A DNA stretch of 64,000 nucleotides from Noviluteimonas sp052115395 (GCA_052115395.1 JBFRGO010000002.1), one strand, 5' to 3'; positions 35,785 to 44,358 are shown, counted from the first letter of the stretch. The notes: generated from the letters alone by a model not told the origin. Numbers and translations are program-made.

Positions 35785-36708
35785 TCCCGCGACGGTGACC
35801 GTCGTCTGCACGCCGGAGGCTTCCTGCAAACGTCGACGCGTCAGCGGGCCGAAGCGCACGGATTCGCACAAGCCGATCAGTGCCGCGCCGTCGGCCTGGC
35901 CGCGGTGGAAGGTCGCGTGCGACAGCGGCGCATCCAGTGCGATGGTCGTCAGTTGACGCCAGAGCAGCGCCTGTTCCTTGTTGGCGCGCAATTTCACTGC
36001 AACCTGCGCGGCGCCGCGGATGCGCAGGAACGGCACTTCCTCCACGCGCGCCAGCAGCGCATCGAGGCTGCCGAAATGCGCGAGCAGGATCGCCGCGGTC
36101 TTCGGGCCCACGCCCGGCACGCCGGGGATGTTGTCGACGCTGTCGCCGGTCAAGGCGAGATAGTCGGCGATCTGGTGCGCTTCGACGCCGTGGCGATCCT
36201 TCACGCCCGCCATGGTCCAGCGCACGTTCTTCGCGTAATCCCACTGCTCGTCCAGGCCGGCGAGCAATTGCGAGAGATCCTTGTCGGCCGACACGATCAC
36301 GGCGCGATGGCCCGCGGCGCGCCCGACATGCACCGCGGTGCCGATCAGATCGTCCGCTTCGTAATCCGAATGCGCGAGCACCGGCAGGCCGAGCGCGCGG
36401 CACAGGGCCTTGCAATGCGCGAACTGGCGCTTGAGCTCTTCCGGCGCCGATTCACGATTGGCCTTGTAGGCCGGGTAGAGCGCATTGCGGAAACAACTGT
36501 CGAGCGCTTCGTCGAAGGCGATCGCGATCTGGCGCGGGCGCTCGCGTTCGAGCAGCTCCAGCAGGAAGCGCGCGAAGCCGTGGACCGCGTTGGTCGGCCA
36601 ACCGTCTGCGTCGTGGAATTCATTCGGCATCGAATGCCATGCGCGGAACACGTACATGCTCGCGTCGACCAGATAGAGCGGCGGCTGGATCGCGGCCGGT
36701 GCGTTCAT
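35782..36708 (-). CDS. 5'-3' exonuclease, FEN/Xni-like
   Basis: This 308-residue protein corresponds to the 5'-nuclease domain of DNA polymerase I without the polymerase. The acidic metal-site motifs are visible: LVDASMYVFRAW, IAFDEALDS, AYKANRES, YEADDLIGT, VSADKDLSQLL, and the helix-hairpin-helix GDSVDNIPGVPGVGPKTAA. It could process flap structures and RNA-DNA junctions during replication and repair. It is longer than E. coli Xni (ExoIX). Its ATG overlaps the nitroreductase stop. Confidence 0.92.
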   Translation of the reverse strand: MNAPAAIQPPLYLVDASMYVFRAWHSMPNEFHDADGWPTNAVHGFARFLLELLERERPRQIAIAFDEALDSCFRNALYPAYKANRESAPEELKRQFAHCKALCRALGLPVLAHSDYEADDLIGTAVHVGRAAGHRAVIVSADKDLSQLLAGLDEQWDYAKNVRWTMAGVKDRHGVEAHQIADYLALTGDSVDNIPGVPGVGPKTAAILLAHFGSLDALLARVEEVPFLRIRGAAQVAVKLRANKEQALLWRQLTTIALDAPLSHATFHRGQADGAALIGLCESVRFGPLTRRRLQEASGVQTTVTVAG

Positions 36709-37298
36709 GCGGGACTCCAGTCGGTGAGCAACGCCTGCAGGTCGGGGCGGTCGCGCTCGGGCGCGTCGAGTTTCGGCGTGCCGATGTGGATGAAGCCGAC
36801 AACGTGTTCGTCTTCGGCCAGCCCGAAGACCTGGGCGATCGCCGGATCGTAGGCCGGCCAACCGGTCAGCCATTGCGCGCCGAAGCCGCAGGCCTGCGCG
36901 GCCTGCAACAAGGCGAAGCACACGCACGAGGCGCTGCTGAAGCGTTCGGAAGCGGGGATCTTTTCGTCGGGGCCTTGCTTGGCGACGACGATCAGCACCA
37001 GCGGCGCATGCGCGAAGCGGTTGCGATCCTTTTCGATCGCGCTCTCGCCGGCCTGCGGATCGCGCTCGAGCGTGCGCGCCGCGAGGCGTTCGCCCAATGC
37101 ATGGCGCGCGTCGCCGGCGACGCGGATGAAGCGGAAAGGCACGCGCTTGCCGTGGTCGGGCACGCGCACGGCGGCCGACAGGATCCGCGCAAGCGTGGCC
37201 GAATCGGGACCTGGTTCACCCAATTGCTTGGCCGGCACCGACCGCCGCGCGTTCAGGAAATGCAGTTCGTCGGATGGATTGGGGTCAACTGGGGACAT
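36705..37298 (-). CDS. Nitroreductase-family flavoprotein
   Basis: The 197-residue protein has the short nitroreductase fold: RRSVPAKQL at the N-terminus (FMN-phosphate binding), RVPDHGKRVPFRFIRV, the dimer-interface region ASCVCFALLQAAQACGFGAQW and a C-terminal FIHIGTP segment. It resembles the YdjA branch of NAD(P)H-dependent FMN enzymes, whose physiological substrate is unclear. It is coupled (ATGA) to the downstream exonuclease gene. No other redox partner is adjacent. Confidence 0.9.
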   Translation of the reverse strand: MSPVDPNPSDELHFLNARRSVPAKQLGEPGPDSATLARILSAAVRVPDHGKRVPFRFIRVAGDARHALGERLAARTLERDPQAGESAIEKDRNRFAHAPLVLIVVAKQGPDEKIPASERFSSASCVCFALLQAAQACGFGAQWLTGWPAYDPAIAQVFGLAEDEHVVGFIHIGTPKLDAPERDRPDLQALLTDWSPA

Positions 37299-37338
37299 GG
37301 GTCACAGAACCGGAATTTCGAAGGTGAGTTGACACAAC

Positions 37339-37366
37339 GCGACACTATGCTGCCCCTCAGTGTCGC
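37339..37366. promoter_or_regulatory. GCGACACT/AGTGTCGC inverted repeat upstream of the DUF1631 gene
   Basis: Perfect 8-bp arms are separated by 12 bp, and a further GTGTCGC copy lies 13 bp downstream. It sits in the divergent promoter region of the nitroreductase and DUF1631 genes and looks like an operator for a dimeric regulator. Confidence 0.5.
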
Positions 37367-37402
37367 ATTTGGTCACATGGTGTCGCGGTCAGGGAGATCG
37401 AC

Positions 37403-39577
37403 ATGTCGGGGCAGGCAACGGGGCTGGACACCACTCAGCGGGCCAATCCGGCAGGCGTGCTGGAAGAAATGAAGCGCCTGGCCGTCGAACAACTCGGCGG
37501 CGTGCCCAGCGCATTGTACGCGCCGGTGGCCGAGGCCCTGGATGATGCCGCGCGCCGCGCGGGCCTGATCCAGATCCGCCGCGGCGACCACATCGCGCTG
37601 CTCAACCTGCGCCAGCGCAACGCCGGCAACGTGATGCGCTTCCGCCAGTTGATCGCGCAGGGCTTCGAGGATTTCCGCGCGCTGCCCAACCGCCTGCGCA
37701 ATGGCCAGCAGCTCGGCCTGGTCGAAGACCGCCACCTGGGGTTCCATTACGCGGGCCAGAAGCTCGCCGAATCCATCGGCCAGCGCTATGTGCGGCAGTT
37801 GGAGATGCTCGACCAGCGGCTGGAAGCGCTGGCGCAGGAACTGGGCGCCAACTCCTCGTCCAACCCGATCGGCGCCACGCGCCTGGCCGGCGCCTTCCTG
37901 GCGACCTTCCACGACGCCGACCTGCCCGAAACGCTGCGCCCGCTGCTGTTCCGCCAGTACGAACACGAGCTCTCGCGCGTGCTGGGCGACCTGTATGGCC
38001 GCATCAACACCCTGCTCGCGGCGGCCGGTTACGGACTGAAGCAGACGCCTGCGCCGGCCACGGCCTCCGCGGCCGACAACACCGATTCCGTTTCCGCGGT
38101 GCCGCATTCGCCTGGCAACGCCCGCCACACTTCCCCCGATGTCGATGCGATGGAACGCTTCGGAGACCTGCGCGCCATGTTGCACGCCTGGAGAGACGGA
38201 TCCTCGCCCGCTGCCCGTTCGGAAGCGCGCGCCACCACGTCGGCATCCGGCGCCCCGCGCCGCGAGCTGCGCTCGGCCGAAGTCATCAGCGTGACCTCCC
38301 TGCTGCAGCGCGACGGGCCGGAGCCTTACGCACGTGCGCTCGCCGGTGCCGGTTCGCTGGCCGACGCGATCCGCGACCAATTGACCGAAGGCGCGCGCCG
38401 CCTCGGCCTGGACCCGGACCAGACGCAGATCGGCGCGCAAGAGAACGATGCGATCGACCTGGTCGGCCTGTTGTTCGAATCGCTGTTCCAGACCCACGCG
38501 ATGCTCGACCGCGCGCGCCGCGTGTATGCGCGCCTGGTGCTGCCCTACGTGAAGGTGGCGCTCAGCGACGACGGCCTGTTCCTGCGCCGCGACCATCCCG
38601 CGCGCCGCCTGTTCGACACGATCACCGAAGCCTGCGAAGGCAACGACGGCGCCACGCCGCAGGATCGCGAACTGCTCGAACGCGCCGCCGGCATCGCGCA
38701 GCGGATCGTGGCCGATTACAACGAAGACCTCGAAATCTTCGCGCTGGCCAGCGCGGAACTCGAAGCGCTGCTCGAGCAGCAGCGCAAGCGCGTGGACATG
38801 CTCGAAAAGCGCGCGGCCGAAGCCGTGCACGGCAAGGAACGCCTGCTGCAGGCGCGCCTGCAGGCGGGCGCGGCGCTCAACCAGCGCCTGCGCACGCCGC
38901 TGACCGAAGCGGTCGCCGAATTCCTCGTCGAACATTGGCAGCACCAGCTGTTGCAGACCTTGTTGCGCGAAGGTCGCGAATCGCCGAAGCACGCCGATGT
39001 CCTGGCGCTCGCCGATGCGCTGATCGTCGTCGACGGCCTGTCTGCGCAGGCGCGCGGTAGCGTCGTGGCCGATCGCCTGATCGCGCTGCAGCCGGCCATC
39101 GTCGAATGCCTGGTCGCCTGCGGCCACGACGAACACGGTGCGAACGACTGGCTCGCCGGCGTCGTGCGTGCGCTCGCGCAACCCGACCTGCCGCGCATGG
39201 TGCGCAATCTCCCGCCGCCGGTCGTCGCCGACGACGACTCCGAGCAGGGCGCGCTGCGCGTGGTCGGTGGCCATGCGGGCCTGGACTTCGATCCCGAAGT
39301 CGCCCAGCGCATGCGCCTGCTCGCCCCTGGCGAATGGCTGCGCCTGCTCGACCAGCAGGGCGAACACGTGGCGGCGAAGGTCGCCTGGGTCAGTCCGCTC
39401 AGTGGCCGCTTCCTGCTCGTCAACCGCCGCGGCGCGCGCGTACTCGTCGCTTCGGCCGAGCAACTCGCGGCACTGGTCGCCGAAGGCCGCCTGGTCGCAG
39501 GCACCGAGCAAGCGCCCTTCGACGAAGCGATGCGCCAGATGCGCGCGCGCCTCAACCGGGCGGTCGGGCAGAACTGA
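37403..39577 (+). CDS. DUF1631 family protein
   Basis: This 724-residue, mostly helical cytosolic protein matches the DUF1631 family found in gammaproteobacteria; homologues have been mis-named thymidine phosphorylase. Visible features are a helical N-terminal third, a low-complexity Ala/Ser/Thr-rich linker (about residues 212-290), a long charged coiled-coil (about 430-490; ELEALLEQQRKRVDMLEKRA), and a beta-rich C-terminal segment (about 620-705) that could be PilZ-like. No catalytic motif is apparent. It is preceded by an inverted repeat and by an AGGGAG ribosome-binding site. Function unknown. Confidence 0.85.
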   Translation: MSGQATGLDTTQRANPAGVLEEMKRLAVEQLGGVPSALYAPVAEALDDAARRAGLIQIRRGDHIALLNLRQRNAGNVMRFRQLIAQGFEDFRALPNRLRNGQQLGLVEDRHLGFHYAGQKLAESIGQRYVRQLEMLDQRLEALAQELGANSSSNPIGATRLAGAFLATFHDADLPETLRPLLFRQYEHELSRVLGDLYGRINTLLAAAGYGLKQTPAPATASAADNTDSVSAVPHSPGNARHTSPDVDAMERFGDLRAMLHAWRDGSSPAARSEARATTSASGAPRRELRSAEVISVTSLLQRDGPEPYARALAGAGSLADAIRDQLTEGARRLGLDPDQTQIGAQENDAIDLVGLLFESLFQTHAMLDRARRVYARLVLPYVKVALSDDGLFLRRDHPARRLFDTITEACEGNDGATPQDRELLERAAGIAQRIVADYNEDLEIFALASAELEALLEQQRKRVDMLEKRAAEAVHGKERLLQARLQAGAALNQRLRTPLTEAVAEFLVEHWQHQLLQTLLREGRESPKHADVLALADALIVVDGLSAQARGSVVADRLIALQPAIVECLVACGHDEHGANDWLAGVVRALAQPDLPRMVRNLPPPVVADDDSEQGALRVVGGHAGLDFDPEVAQRMRLLAPGEWLRLLDQQGEHVAAKVAWVSPLSGRFLLVNRRGARVLVASAEQLAALVAEGRLVAGTEQAPFDEAMRQMRARLNRAVGQN

Positions 39578-39640
39578 TCCGCGCAAGGTAGGGTGGTCGC
39601 GCTAGGATGCAACGGCGCACCTTGAACCCGAGGCGGATCG

Positions 39641-40741
39641 ATGACGGTCGAAGTGGGAGTCGCGCGGGAAACCGCGCACGGTGAACGGCGCGTCGCGCTG
39701 ACGCCCGAAACCTGCAGGAAGCTCGTGAAGCTCGGTGCGAACGTCCGCATCGAGCGCGGCGCGGGCGCGTCCGCCGGGTTTCCCGATGCCGATTACAGCG
39801 AAGCAGGCGCGCAGGTCGTCGACGATGGTCACCTCGCGCTCGGCGGCGCCGACGTCGTGTTGTGCGTACAGCCCCCCGATGCGGTGCGCCTGTCGCAGTT
39901 GAAGGAAGGCGCGGTCCTCGTCGGACTCCTGCAACCGCAGGGCGATGCCGCGCGCGGTGCGCAGATCCAGGCGCGCAAGCTCCTCGCCTTCCCGCTCGAA
40001 CGCTTGCCGCGCACCACGCGCGCGCAGGCGATGGACGTGCTCAGTTCGCAGGCCGGCATGGCCGGTTACAAGGCGGTGCTGATCGCCGCGCAGCTCACCC
40101 CACGCTTCTTCCCGATGCTGACAACCGCTGCCGGCACGATCCGTCCCTCGCGCGTGTTGATCGTCGGCGCGGGCGTTGCGGGCCTACAGGCGGTCGCGAC
40201 CGCCAAGCGCCTGGGCGCGCAGGTCGAAGGCTTCGACGTACGGCCCGAAACGCGCGAACAAATCGAATCGCTCGGCGGCAAGTTCCTCGACCTCGGCGTG
40301 AGCGCCGCGGGCGAGGGCGGCTACGCGCGCCAACTCACCGAGGAAGAACGCGCCGAACAACAGCGGCGCCTCGGCGAATACCTGAGGAACATCGACGTCG
40401 TCGTCTGCACCGCGGCGGTGCCCGGCCGGCCCGCGCCGAAGATCGTGACCGCGGCGATGGTCGCGGGCATGCGACCGGGCAGCGTGATCGTCGATCTCGC
40501 AGCGGAAACCGGCGGCAATTGCGAGCTGACGCAGCCCGGCGAGACGATCGACAGCAATGGCGTGGTCATCGCCGGTCCCTTGAACCTGGCGAGCATGGGC
40601 GCGCTGCATGCCAGCGAGATGTACGCGCGCAACGTTTACAACTTCGTCGCCCTGTTGCTGAAGGATGGCGCGCTCGCATTCGATTGGGGCGACGAGCTGC
40701 TGGCGAAGACGGTGTGGCCGGAGCGCGCCGTTCCGGCGTGA
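39641..40741 (+). CDS. pntAA: NAD(P) transhydrogenase alpha subunit 1 (NAD-binding, soluble)
   Basis: The 366-residue subunit binds NAD(H) and couples hydride transfer to proton flow through the membrane partners PntAB and PntB. The alanine-dehydrogenase/PntA fold is clear: RETAHGERRVALTPETCRK at the N-terminus, LSSQAGMAGYKAVL, the dinucleotide motif VLIVGAGVAGLQAVATAKRLG, and AAETGGNCELT. It is the split form, as in Rhodospirillum. The other two subunits start 1.9 kb downstream, after an opposite-strand cassette, so this gene is not directly cotranscribed with them. Confidence 0.93.
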   Translation: MTVEVGVARETAHGERRVALTPETCRKLVKLGANVRIERGAGASAGFPDADYSEAGAQVVDDGHLALGGADVVLCVQPPDAVRLSQLKEGAVLVGLLQPQGDAARGAQIQARKLLAFPLERLPRTTRAQAMDVLSSQAGMAGYKAVLIAAQLTPRFFPMLTTAAGTIRPSRVLIVGAGVAGLQAVATAKRLGAQVEGFDVRPETREQIESLGGKFLDLGVSAAGEGGYARQLTEEERAEQQRRLGEYLRNIDVVVCTAAVPGRPAPKIVTAAMVAGMRPGSVIVDLAAETGGNCELTQPGETIDSNGVVIAGPLNLASMGALHASEMYARNVYNFVALLLKDGALAFDWGDELLAKTVWPERAVPA

Positions 40742-41035
40742 GTCGCGCGGGGTACCAGTCCTTCGGTTGGGACGCCTCGCCACGTGTCGAGGCTCATCTC
40801 AACTGAGGTGTCGTCCTCTTCGGCGACCAGACCTCTGCTTTCTCGACAAAGATCGGGGCAGTGCGAAGCTTGCTTCGCACCCGCAAATCAAATGCTCGGG
40901 CGAAGCCCCCGATCGAGAGCCAACGCACGAAAGGTGATGCCCCAGCGTTGTGGGTTTCAAATTTTTTTCCCAAAAAAATTTGGAACTCACGACGTTCGGG
41001 CGGCGCGAAAGCAAAGGGTGTAAGCCCCAAACGCG
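40742..41035. repeat. Intergenic block of several hairpins with an AT-rich palindrome
   Basis: No gene is seen here. The block holds GCCTCG/CGAGGC (40774-40793), an 8-bp GATCGGGG/CCCCGATC pair (40851-40858 and 40907-40914) enclosing GTGCGAAGC/GCTTCGCAC (40861-40880), and an 11-bp CAAATTTTTTT/AAAAAAATTTG hairpin (40958-40982). The AT-rich palindrome contrasts sharply with the GC-rich surroundings. The last hairpin could be a bidirectional terminator for pntAA and the DUF3106 gene. The nested part resembles a dispersed intergenic repeat. Confidence 0.6.
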
Positions 41036-41458
41036 TCAATCCTTGGGCGGATGCGCATCCAGCCAGGCCTTGCGCTGCTCCGGCGTCATGTCGAGCCACT
41101 TTTCCTTGAGCGCGTGGCGTTCCTCCGGCGGCATCGACCGCATGCGCTCGAACAACTCGCGCGCCTGGTCCCGCTGGTCGGGCGAAAGGTGATCCCACCG
41201 GCGCATGCCCTTGTGCGCGGCTTCGCGCTGTTCGGGAGTCATCGTCGTCCAGCGACGCGCGTGCTCGAGCATGCGCCGGCGCTGGTCGGCGTCGGCGTTA
41301 TTCCAGCGATCGCGGATCGGAGCAATGAGCACATCGCGCTCGGCCGGGGAGAGTTGTTCCCACTGCGCAGGGGCAGGCGTGGGCGCGGGCGTCTGTTGCG
41401 CGAACGCGGGCATCGCGAGCAGCGCGACCACGACAAGCCAGGGGTGACGTCGGATCAT
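41036..41458 (-). CDS. DUF3106 periplasmic protein
   Basis: This 140-residue protein has a signal peptide (about 1-20) and two copies of the DUF3106 helical motif. The repeat is visible as QLSPAERDVLIAPIRDRWN and LSPDQRDQARELFERM, each followed by TPEQR- or PPEER-type turns. Family members are typically encoded behind an ECF-like sigma factor and a small membrane anti-sigma-like protein, as here. The architecture recalls CpxP/Spy-like periplasmic proteins with LTPxQ motifs, so it may be a stress-responsive chaperone-like or sensor component (inference). Confidence 0.85.
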   Translation of the reverse strand: MIRRHPWLVVVALLAMPAFAQQTPAPTPAPAQWEQLSPAERDVLIAPIRDRWNNADADQRRRMLEHARRWTTMTPEQREAAHKGMRRWDHLSPDQRDQARELFERMRSMPPEERHALKEKWLDMTPEQRKAWLDAHPPKD

Positions 41459-41462
41459 CGGA

Positions 41463-41852
41463 TTACTCCATGGCCATCAGGGCGGCATCGTCCGACGCCA
41501 GCCACACGTAGAGATCGGGGTTTTCGTCGAGCGGCGAGGCGATGAGCGGATCCTCGCTGGTCGCCGTCGTGCTGCTCGACGCCGGTTGGACGGCTGCGAC
41601 CACCGGCGCGTTCGTCGTCGGCGGCAGCGAACGCAGCTGCATGCCGAGCACGAGCGCGCCCACCGTCGCCGCGGCCGCGAGCGGGATCGCCAGGCGCCAT
41701 TTCGATGCGGGCGCCTGCACGCTTTCGCCACGCAGCGCCTTGTTGCGGCGCTGCTGCAATTGCGCGCGCACGCGGGGCGAGAGATGGTCCAGCGCCTGCG
41801 CATGCAATGCGCGGATCGCGTCGTCCTGCTTGTCGTGGTCGCCGATGTTCAT
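41463..41852 (-). CDS. Single-pass membrane protein, probable anti-sigma factor
   Basis: The 129-residue protein has a basic cytosolic N-terminus (about 1-50), one transmembrane helix (about 54-72; LAIPLAAAATVGALVLGMQL) and a periplasmic Ser/Thr-rich tail containing PDLYVWLASDDAALMAM. It starts inside the sigma-factor stop (ATGA) and is followed 4 bp later by the DUF3106 gene. Position and topology suggest it restrains the sigma factor, but no ZAS-type zinc motif (HxxxCxxC) is present, so this is inference from context. Confidence 0.75.
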   Translation of the reverse strand: MNIGDHDKQDDAIRALHAQALDHLSPRVRAQLQQRRNKALRGESVQAPASKWRLAIPLAAAATVGALVLGMQLRSLPPTTNAPVVAAVQPASSSTTATSEDPLIASPLDENPDLYVWLASDDAALMAME

Positions 41853-42424
41853 GCGAATTCCTCCAGTTGCGCCTGCAAGGCTTCGCGGGCGCGGAACAAA
41901 TGCGTTTTCACCGACCCTTCGCTGCACCCCATCACGCGCGCGGTGGTCGCCACGTCGAGTTCTTCGATCACGCGCAGGGTGAAGGCTTCGCGCTGGCGCG
42001 CCGGCAATGCGCGCACCGCCTGTGCGATGCGGGCATAGGCTTCGCGGCTGTCGTGCTTGCGGGAAGGGTCGGATTCGGGGTCGAGCGTGGGGACGCGTTC
42101 GCTCCAGTCGATCGCGTCTTCGTCGGCGTGGCTCGATTGCGGGCGCAGCCAACGCAGGCGGAAGCTGCGACGCCGCTGCGCATCGACGATGCGGCTGCGC
42201 AACACGCTCCAGAACAACGGCGTCCATTCTTCCGCCGGCTTGTCGGCGTAAGCCAGCATCTTCAGCATCGCGTCCTGCACGACATCCAGCGCGTCGTCGC
42301 GATGGCGCAGGCCCAGTTCGGCGAAGCGGAACGCGCGGGCGGCGATGCCATCGAGGAAGGCTGCGAGCGTGCGCGGCGGCGCCGCATCGCGCACGGGCGC
42401 GTCGACTGCCGGGAAGGCGGTCAT
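41849..42424 (-). CDS. ECF-like RNA polymerase sigma factor
   Basis: The 191-residue protein has sigma region 2 (DDALDVVQDAMLKMLAY) and region 4 with the helix-turn-helix (LPARQREAFTLRVIEELDVA and TARVMGCSEGSVKTHLFRAREAL). It heads a three-gene unit with a membrane anti-sigma candidate and a DUF3106 protein. I use the ATG at 42424, because TATGTT upstream could be its -10 box; the ATG at 42460 is an alternative, but its extra codons are less typical. The unit faces away from pntAB and separates it from pntAA. Confidence 0.9.
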   Translation of the reverse strand: MTAFPAVDAPVRDAAPPRTLAAFLDGIAARAFRFAELGLRHRDDALDVVQDAMLKMLAYADKPAEEWTPLFWSVLRSRIVDAQRRRSFRLRWLRPQSSHADEDAIDWSERVPTLDPESDPSRKHDSREAYARIAQAVRALPARQREAFTLRVIEELDVATTARVMGCSEGSVKTHLFRAREALQAQLEEFA

Positions 42425-42561
42425 CGGATCGTCGGCATCTTCGGTCACTCGAAGGAACATAGCAGTCGGTCGGCCGGTGGTGGCGGTCCGAGGGAACCGG
42501 CCGCTTGGCCAGGCCCGCACCGCCTGCGAGGTGGGGGAACGCGGCCGCGCCCGGGGCGTTG

Positions 42562-42596
42562 ACCCGGCGCGCGCCGGGTTCACCTGTCGTTATGAT
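42562..42596 (+). promoter_or_regulatory. Palindrome and -10 box upstream of pntAB
   Basis: ACCCGGCGCGCGCCGGGT (42562-42579) is a perfect 18-bp palindrome. A near-consensus -10 box TATGAT follows at 42591-42596, 29 nt before the pntAB start. The palindrome lies where the -35 element should be, so it may be an operator for a repressor or activator of pntAB-pntB. Confidence 0.6.
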
Positions 42597-42625
42597 GGCC
42601 GCACGCGACGACTGGGGCAGACGGC

Positions 42626-42928
42626 ATGGCGGCGGACGGGTTCGTGGTGCTCTACATCTTCATGCTGGCCGCCATCGCGGGCCACGTGATCATTTCCCGG
42701 GTCCCGGTGATCCTCCATACGCCCCTGATGTCGGGCTCGAACTTCATCCACGGCATCGTGCTCATCGGCGCGATGGTGGTGCTCGGCCACGCCGACACGA
42801 CCCTGGAGAAGGCCATCGGGTTCGTCGCGGTCCTGCTGGGCGCGGGCAACGCGGCCGGTGGTTACGTGGTGACCGAGCGCATGCTCGAACTGTTCAAGGC
42901 CAGCAAGAAGCCGGGGGCCAAGCCGTGA
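42626..42928 (+). CDS. pntAB: NAD(P) transhydrogenase alpha subunit 2 (membrane)
   Basis: This 100-residue integral membrane subunit has three to four helices (VVLYIFMLAAIAGHVIISRV, NFIHGIVLIGAMVVLG, EKAIGFVAVLLGAGNAAGGY) and the family motif VILHTPLMSGSNFIHGI. It forms the proton channel with PntB. Its stop overlaps the pntB start (TGATG), so the two are coupled. It has its own promoter region because an inverted sigma-factor cassette separates it from pntAA. Confidence 0.93.
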   Translation: MAADGFVVLYIFMLAAIAGHVIISRVPVILHTPLMSGSNFIHGIVLIGAMVVLGHADTTLEKAIGFVAVLLGAGNAAGGYVVTERMLELFKASKKPGAKP

Positions 42929-44358
42929 TGGCGTCCTGGCAGGTGCTCGTCGCCGCGACGAGCTACCTCGTCGCCGCCACGCTCTTCCTCCTCGGCCTGC
43001 AACGCATGGCCTCGCCGGTGACCGCGCGCAGCGGCATCCAGTGGGCGGGCGTGGGCATGGTGATCGCAACCGTGGCGACGTTCGTGTTGCCGGGGTTGCA
43101 CAACATGGCGCTGATCGTGATCGCGCTCGTGCTCGGCACCGTGGTCGCGTGGGTGTGGGGCAAGCGCGTTGCGATCACCGACATGCCGCAGATGGTCGCC
43201 TTGTTCAACGGCATGGGCGGTGGATCGGCGGCGGCGATCGGTGCGGTGGAATTGCTGCGCCTGACCGGCGGGCCGCGCGATGCGAACGCCACGTCGTTGC
43301 ATATCGGGCTGGCCGTGGTCGGTGCGTTGATCGGCGCGGTGTCGCTGACCGGTTCGATCATCGCCTGGGCGAAGCTCGACGGTCGCATGGACAAGCGCTA
43401 CACGTTCTCGGGGCAGCAGGCGTTCAACGCGCTGATGTTCGTCGCGGCGGTGTTGCTCGGCGGCTTCGTCGTGTATGCGCTGGCCTTCGGTGGCGGCACT
43501 TCGCTGCAGGTGACGACGCTCGCGATCGTCGCGTTCTTCGCCGCCGCGCTGCTCCTCGGCATTCTGATGACGCTGCCCATCGGCGGCGCCGACATGCCCG
43601 TCGTCATTTCGCTCTACAACGCCTTCACCGGCCTGGCGGTCGCCTTCGAAGGCTACGTCCTCGGCAACCAGGCATTGATCATCGCCGGCACCATGGTCGG
43701 TGCGGCGGGCATGCTGCTCACGCGCCTGATGGCCAAGGCGATGAACCGCAAGATCACCAACGTGCTGTTCTCGAACTTCGGCGCGACCGGTGAAGCGCAG
43801 GAAATCTCCGGCACGCAGAAGCCGATCGAAGCGGGCGATGTCGCCGCGATGATGGCCTACGCCGAACGCGTGGTGATCGTGCCCGGTTACGGCATGGCCG
43901 TCGCGCAGGCGCAGCACAAGATCTGGGAACTCACGCAGCGGCTCATCGCGCGCGGCGTCAAGGTGAAGTTCGCCATCCATCCCGTCGCCGGCCGCATGCC
44001 GGGCCACATGAACGTGCTGCTCGCCGAAGCCGGCGTGCCCTACGACCTCATCGCGGACATGGACGACATCAACCCCGAATTCCCGAACACCGATGTCTCG
44101 CTGGTCATCGGCGCGAACGACGTGGTCAATCCCGTCGCCAAGACCGACCCGGCCTCGCCGATCTACGGGATGCCGATCCTCGACGTGAACCTGAGCAAGC
44201 AGACCGTGGTGATCAAGCGCGGCAAGGGCACGGGCTTCGCGGGCATCGAGAATGCGCTGTTCTATGCCGACAACACGCGCATGCTATACGGCGACGGCGC
44301 GGAAATGGCGAGTGCGCTCGTGAGCGAACTCAAGGCGCTGGACGGCGGCGGTCACTGA
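42928..44358 (+). CDS. pntB: NAD(P) transhydrogenase beta subunit
   Basis: PntB combines the membrane domain (nine or so helices over residues 1-260) with the NADP(H)-binding domain III. Key motifs are MPQMVALFNGMGGGSAAAIG in the membrane part and, near the C-terminus, VIVPGYGMAVAQAQH, VAGRMPGHMNVLLAEAGVPY and VIGANDVVNP. The 476-residue length is normal. With PntAA and PntAB it makes NADPH at the expense of the proton gradient, supplying glutathione and biosynthetic reductases. Confidence 0.95.
   Translation: MASWQVLVAATSYLVAATLFLLGLQRMASPVTARSGIQWAGVGMVIATVATFVLPGLHNMALIVIALVLGTVVAWVWGKRVAITDMPQMVALFNGMGGGSAAAIGAVELLRLTGGPRDANATSLHIGLAVVGALIGAVSLTGSIIAWAKLDGRMDKRYTFSGQQAFNALMFVAAVLLGGFVVYALAFGGGTSLQVTTLAIVAFFAAALLLGILMTLPIGGADMPVVISLYNAFTGLAVAFEGYVLGNQALIIAGTMVGAAGMLLTRLMAKAMNRKITNVLFSNFGATGEAQEISGTQKPIEAGDVAAMMAYAERVVIVPGYGMAVAQAQHKIWELTQRLIARGVKVKFAIHPVAGRMPGHMNVLLAEAGVPYDLIADMDDINPEFPNTDVSLVIGANDVVNPVAKTDPASPIYGMPILDVNLSKQTVVIKRGKGTGFAGIENALFYADNTRMLYGDGAEMASALVSELKALDGGGH

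Noticed and set aside
37329..37351. TTGACA and TATGCT upstream of the DUF1631 gene as a promoter
   Set aside because: The spacer is only 11 bp, too short for sigma-70; the sequence is better read as part of an inverted repeat.
42862..44007. Minus-strand frame opposite pntB
   Set aside because: Arg/His-rich antisense shadow with no family features; pntB is a confident gene here.
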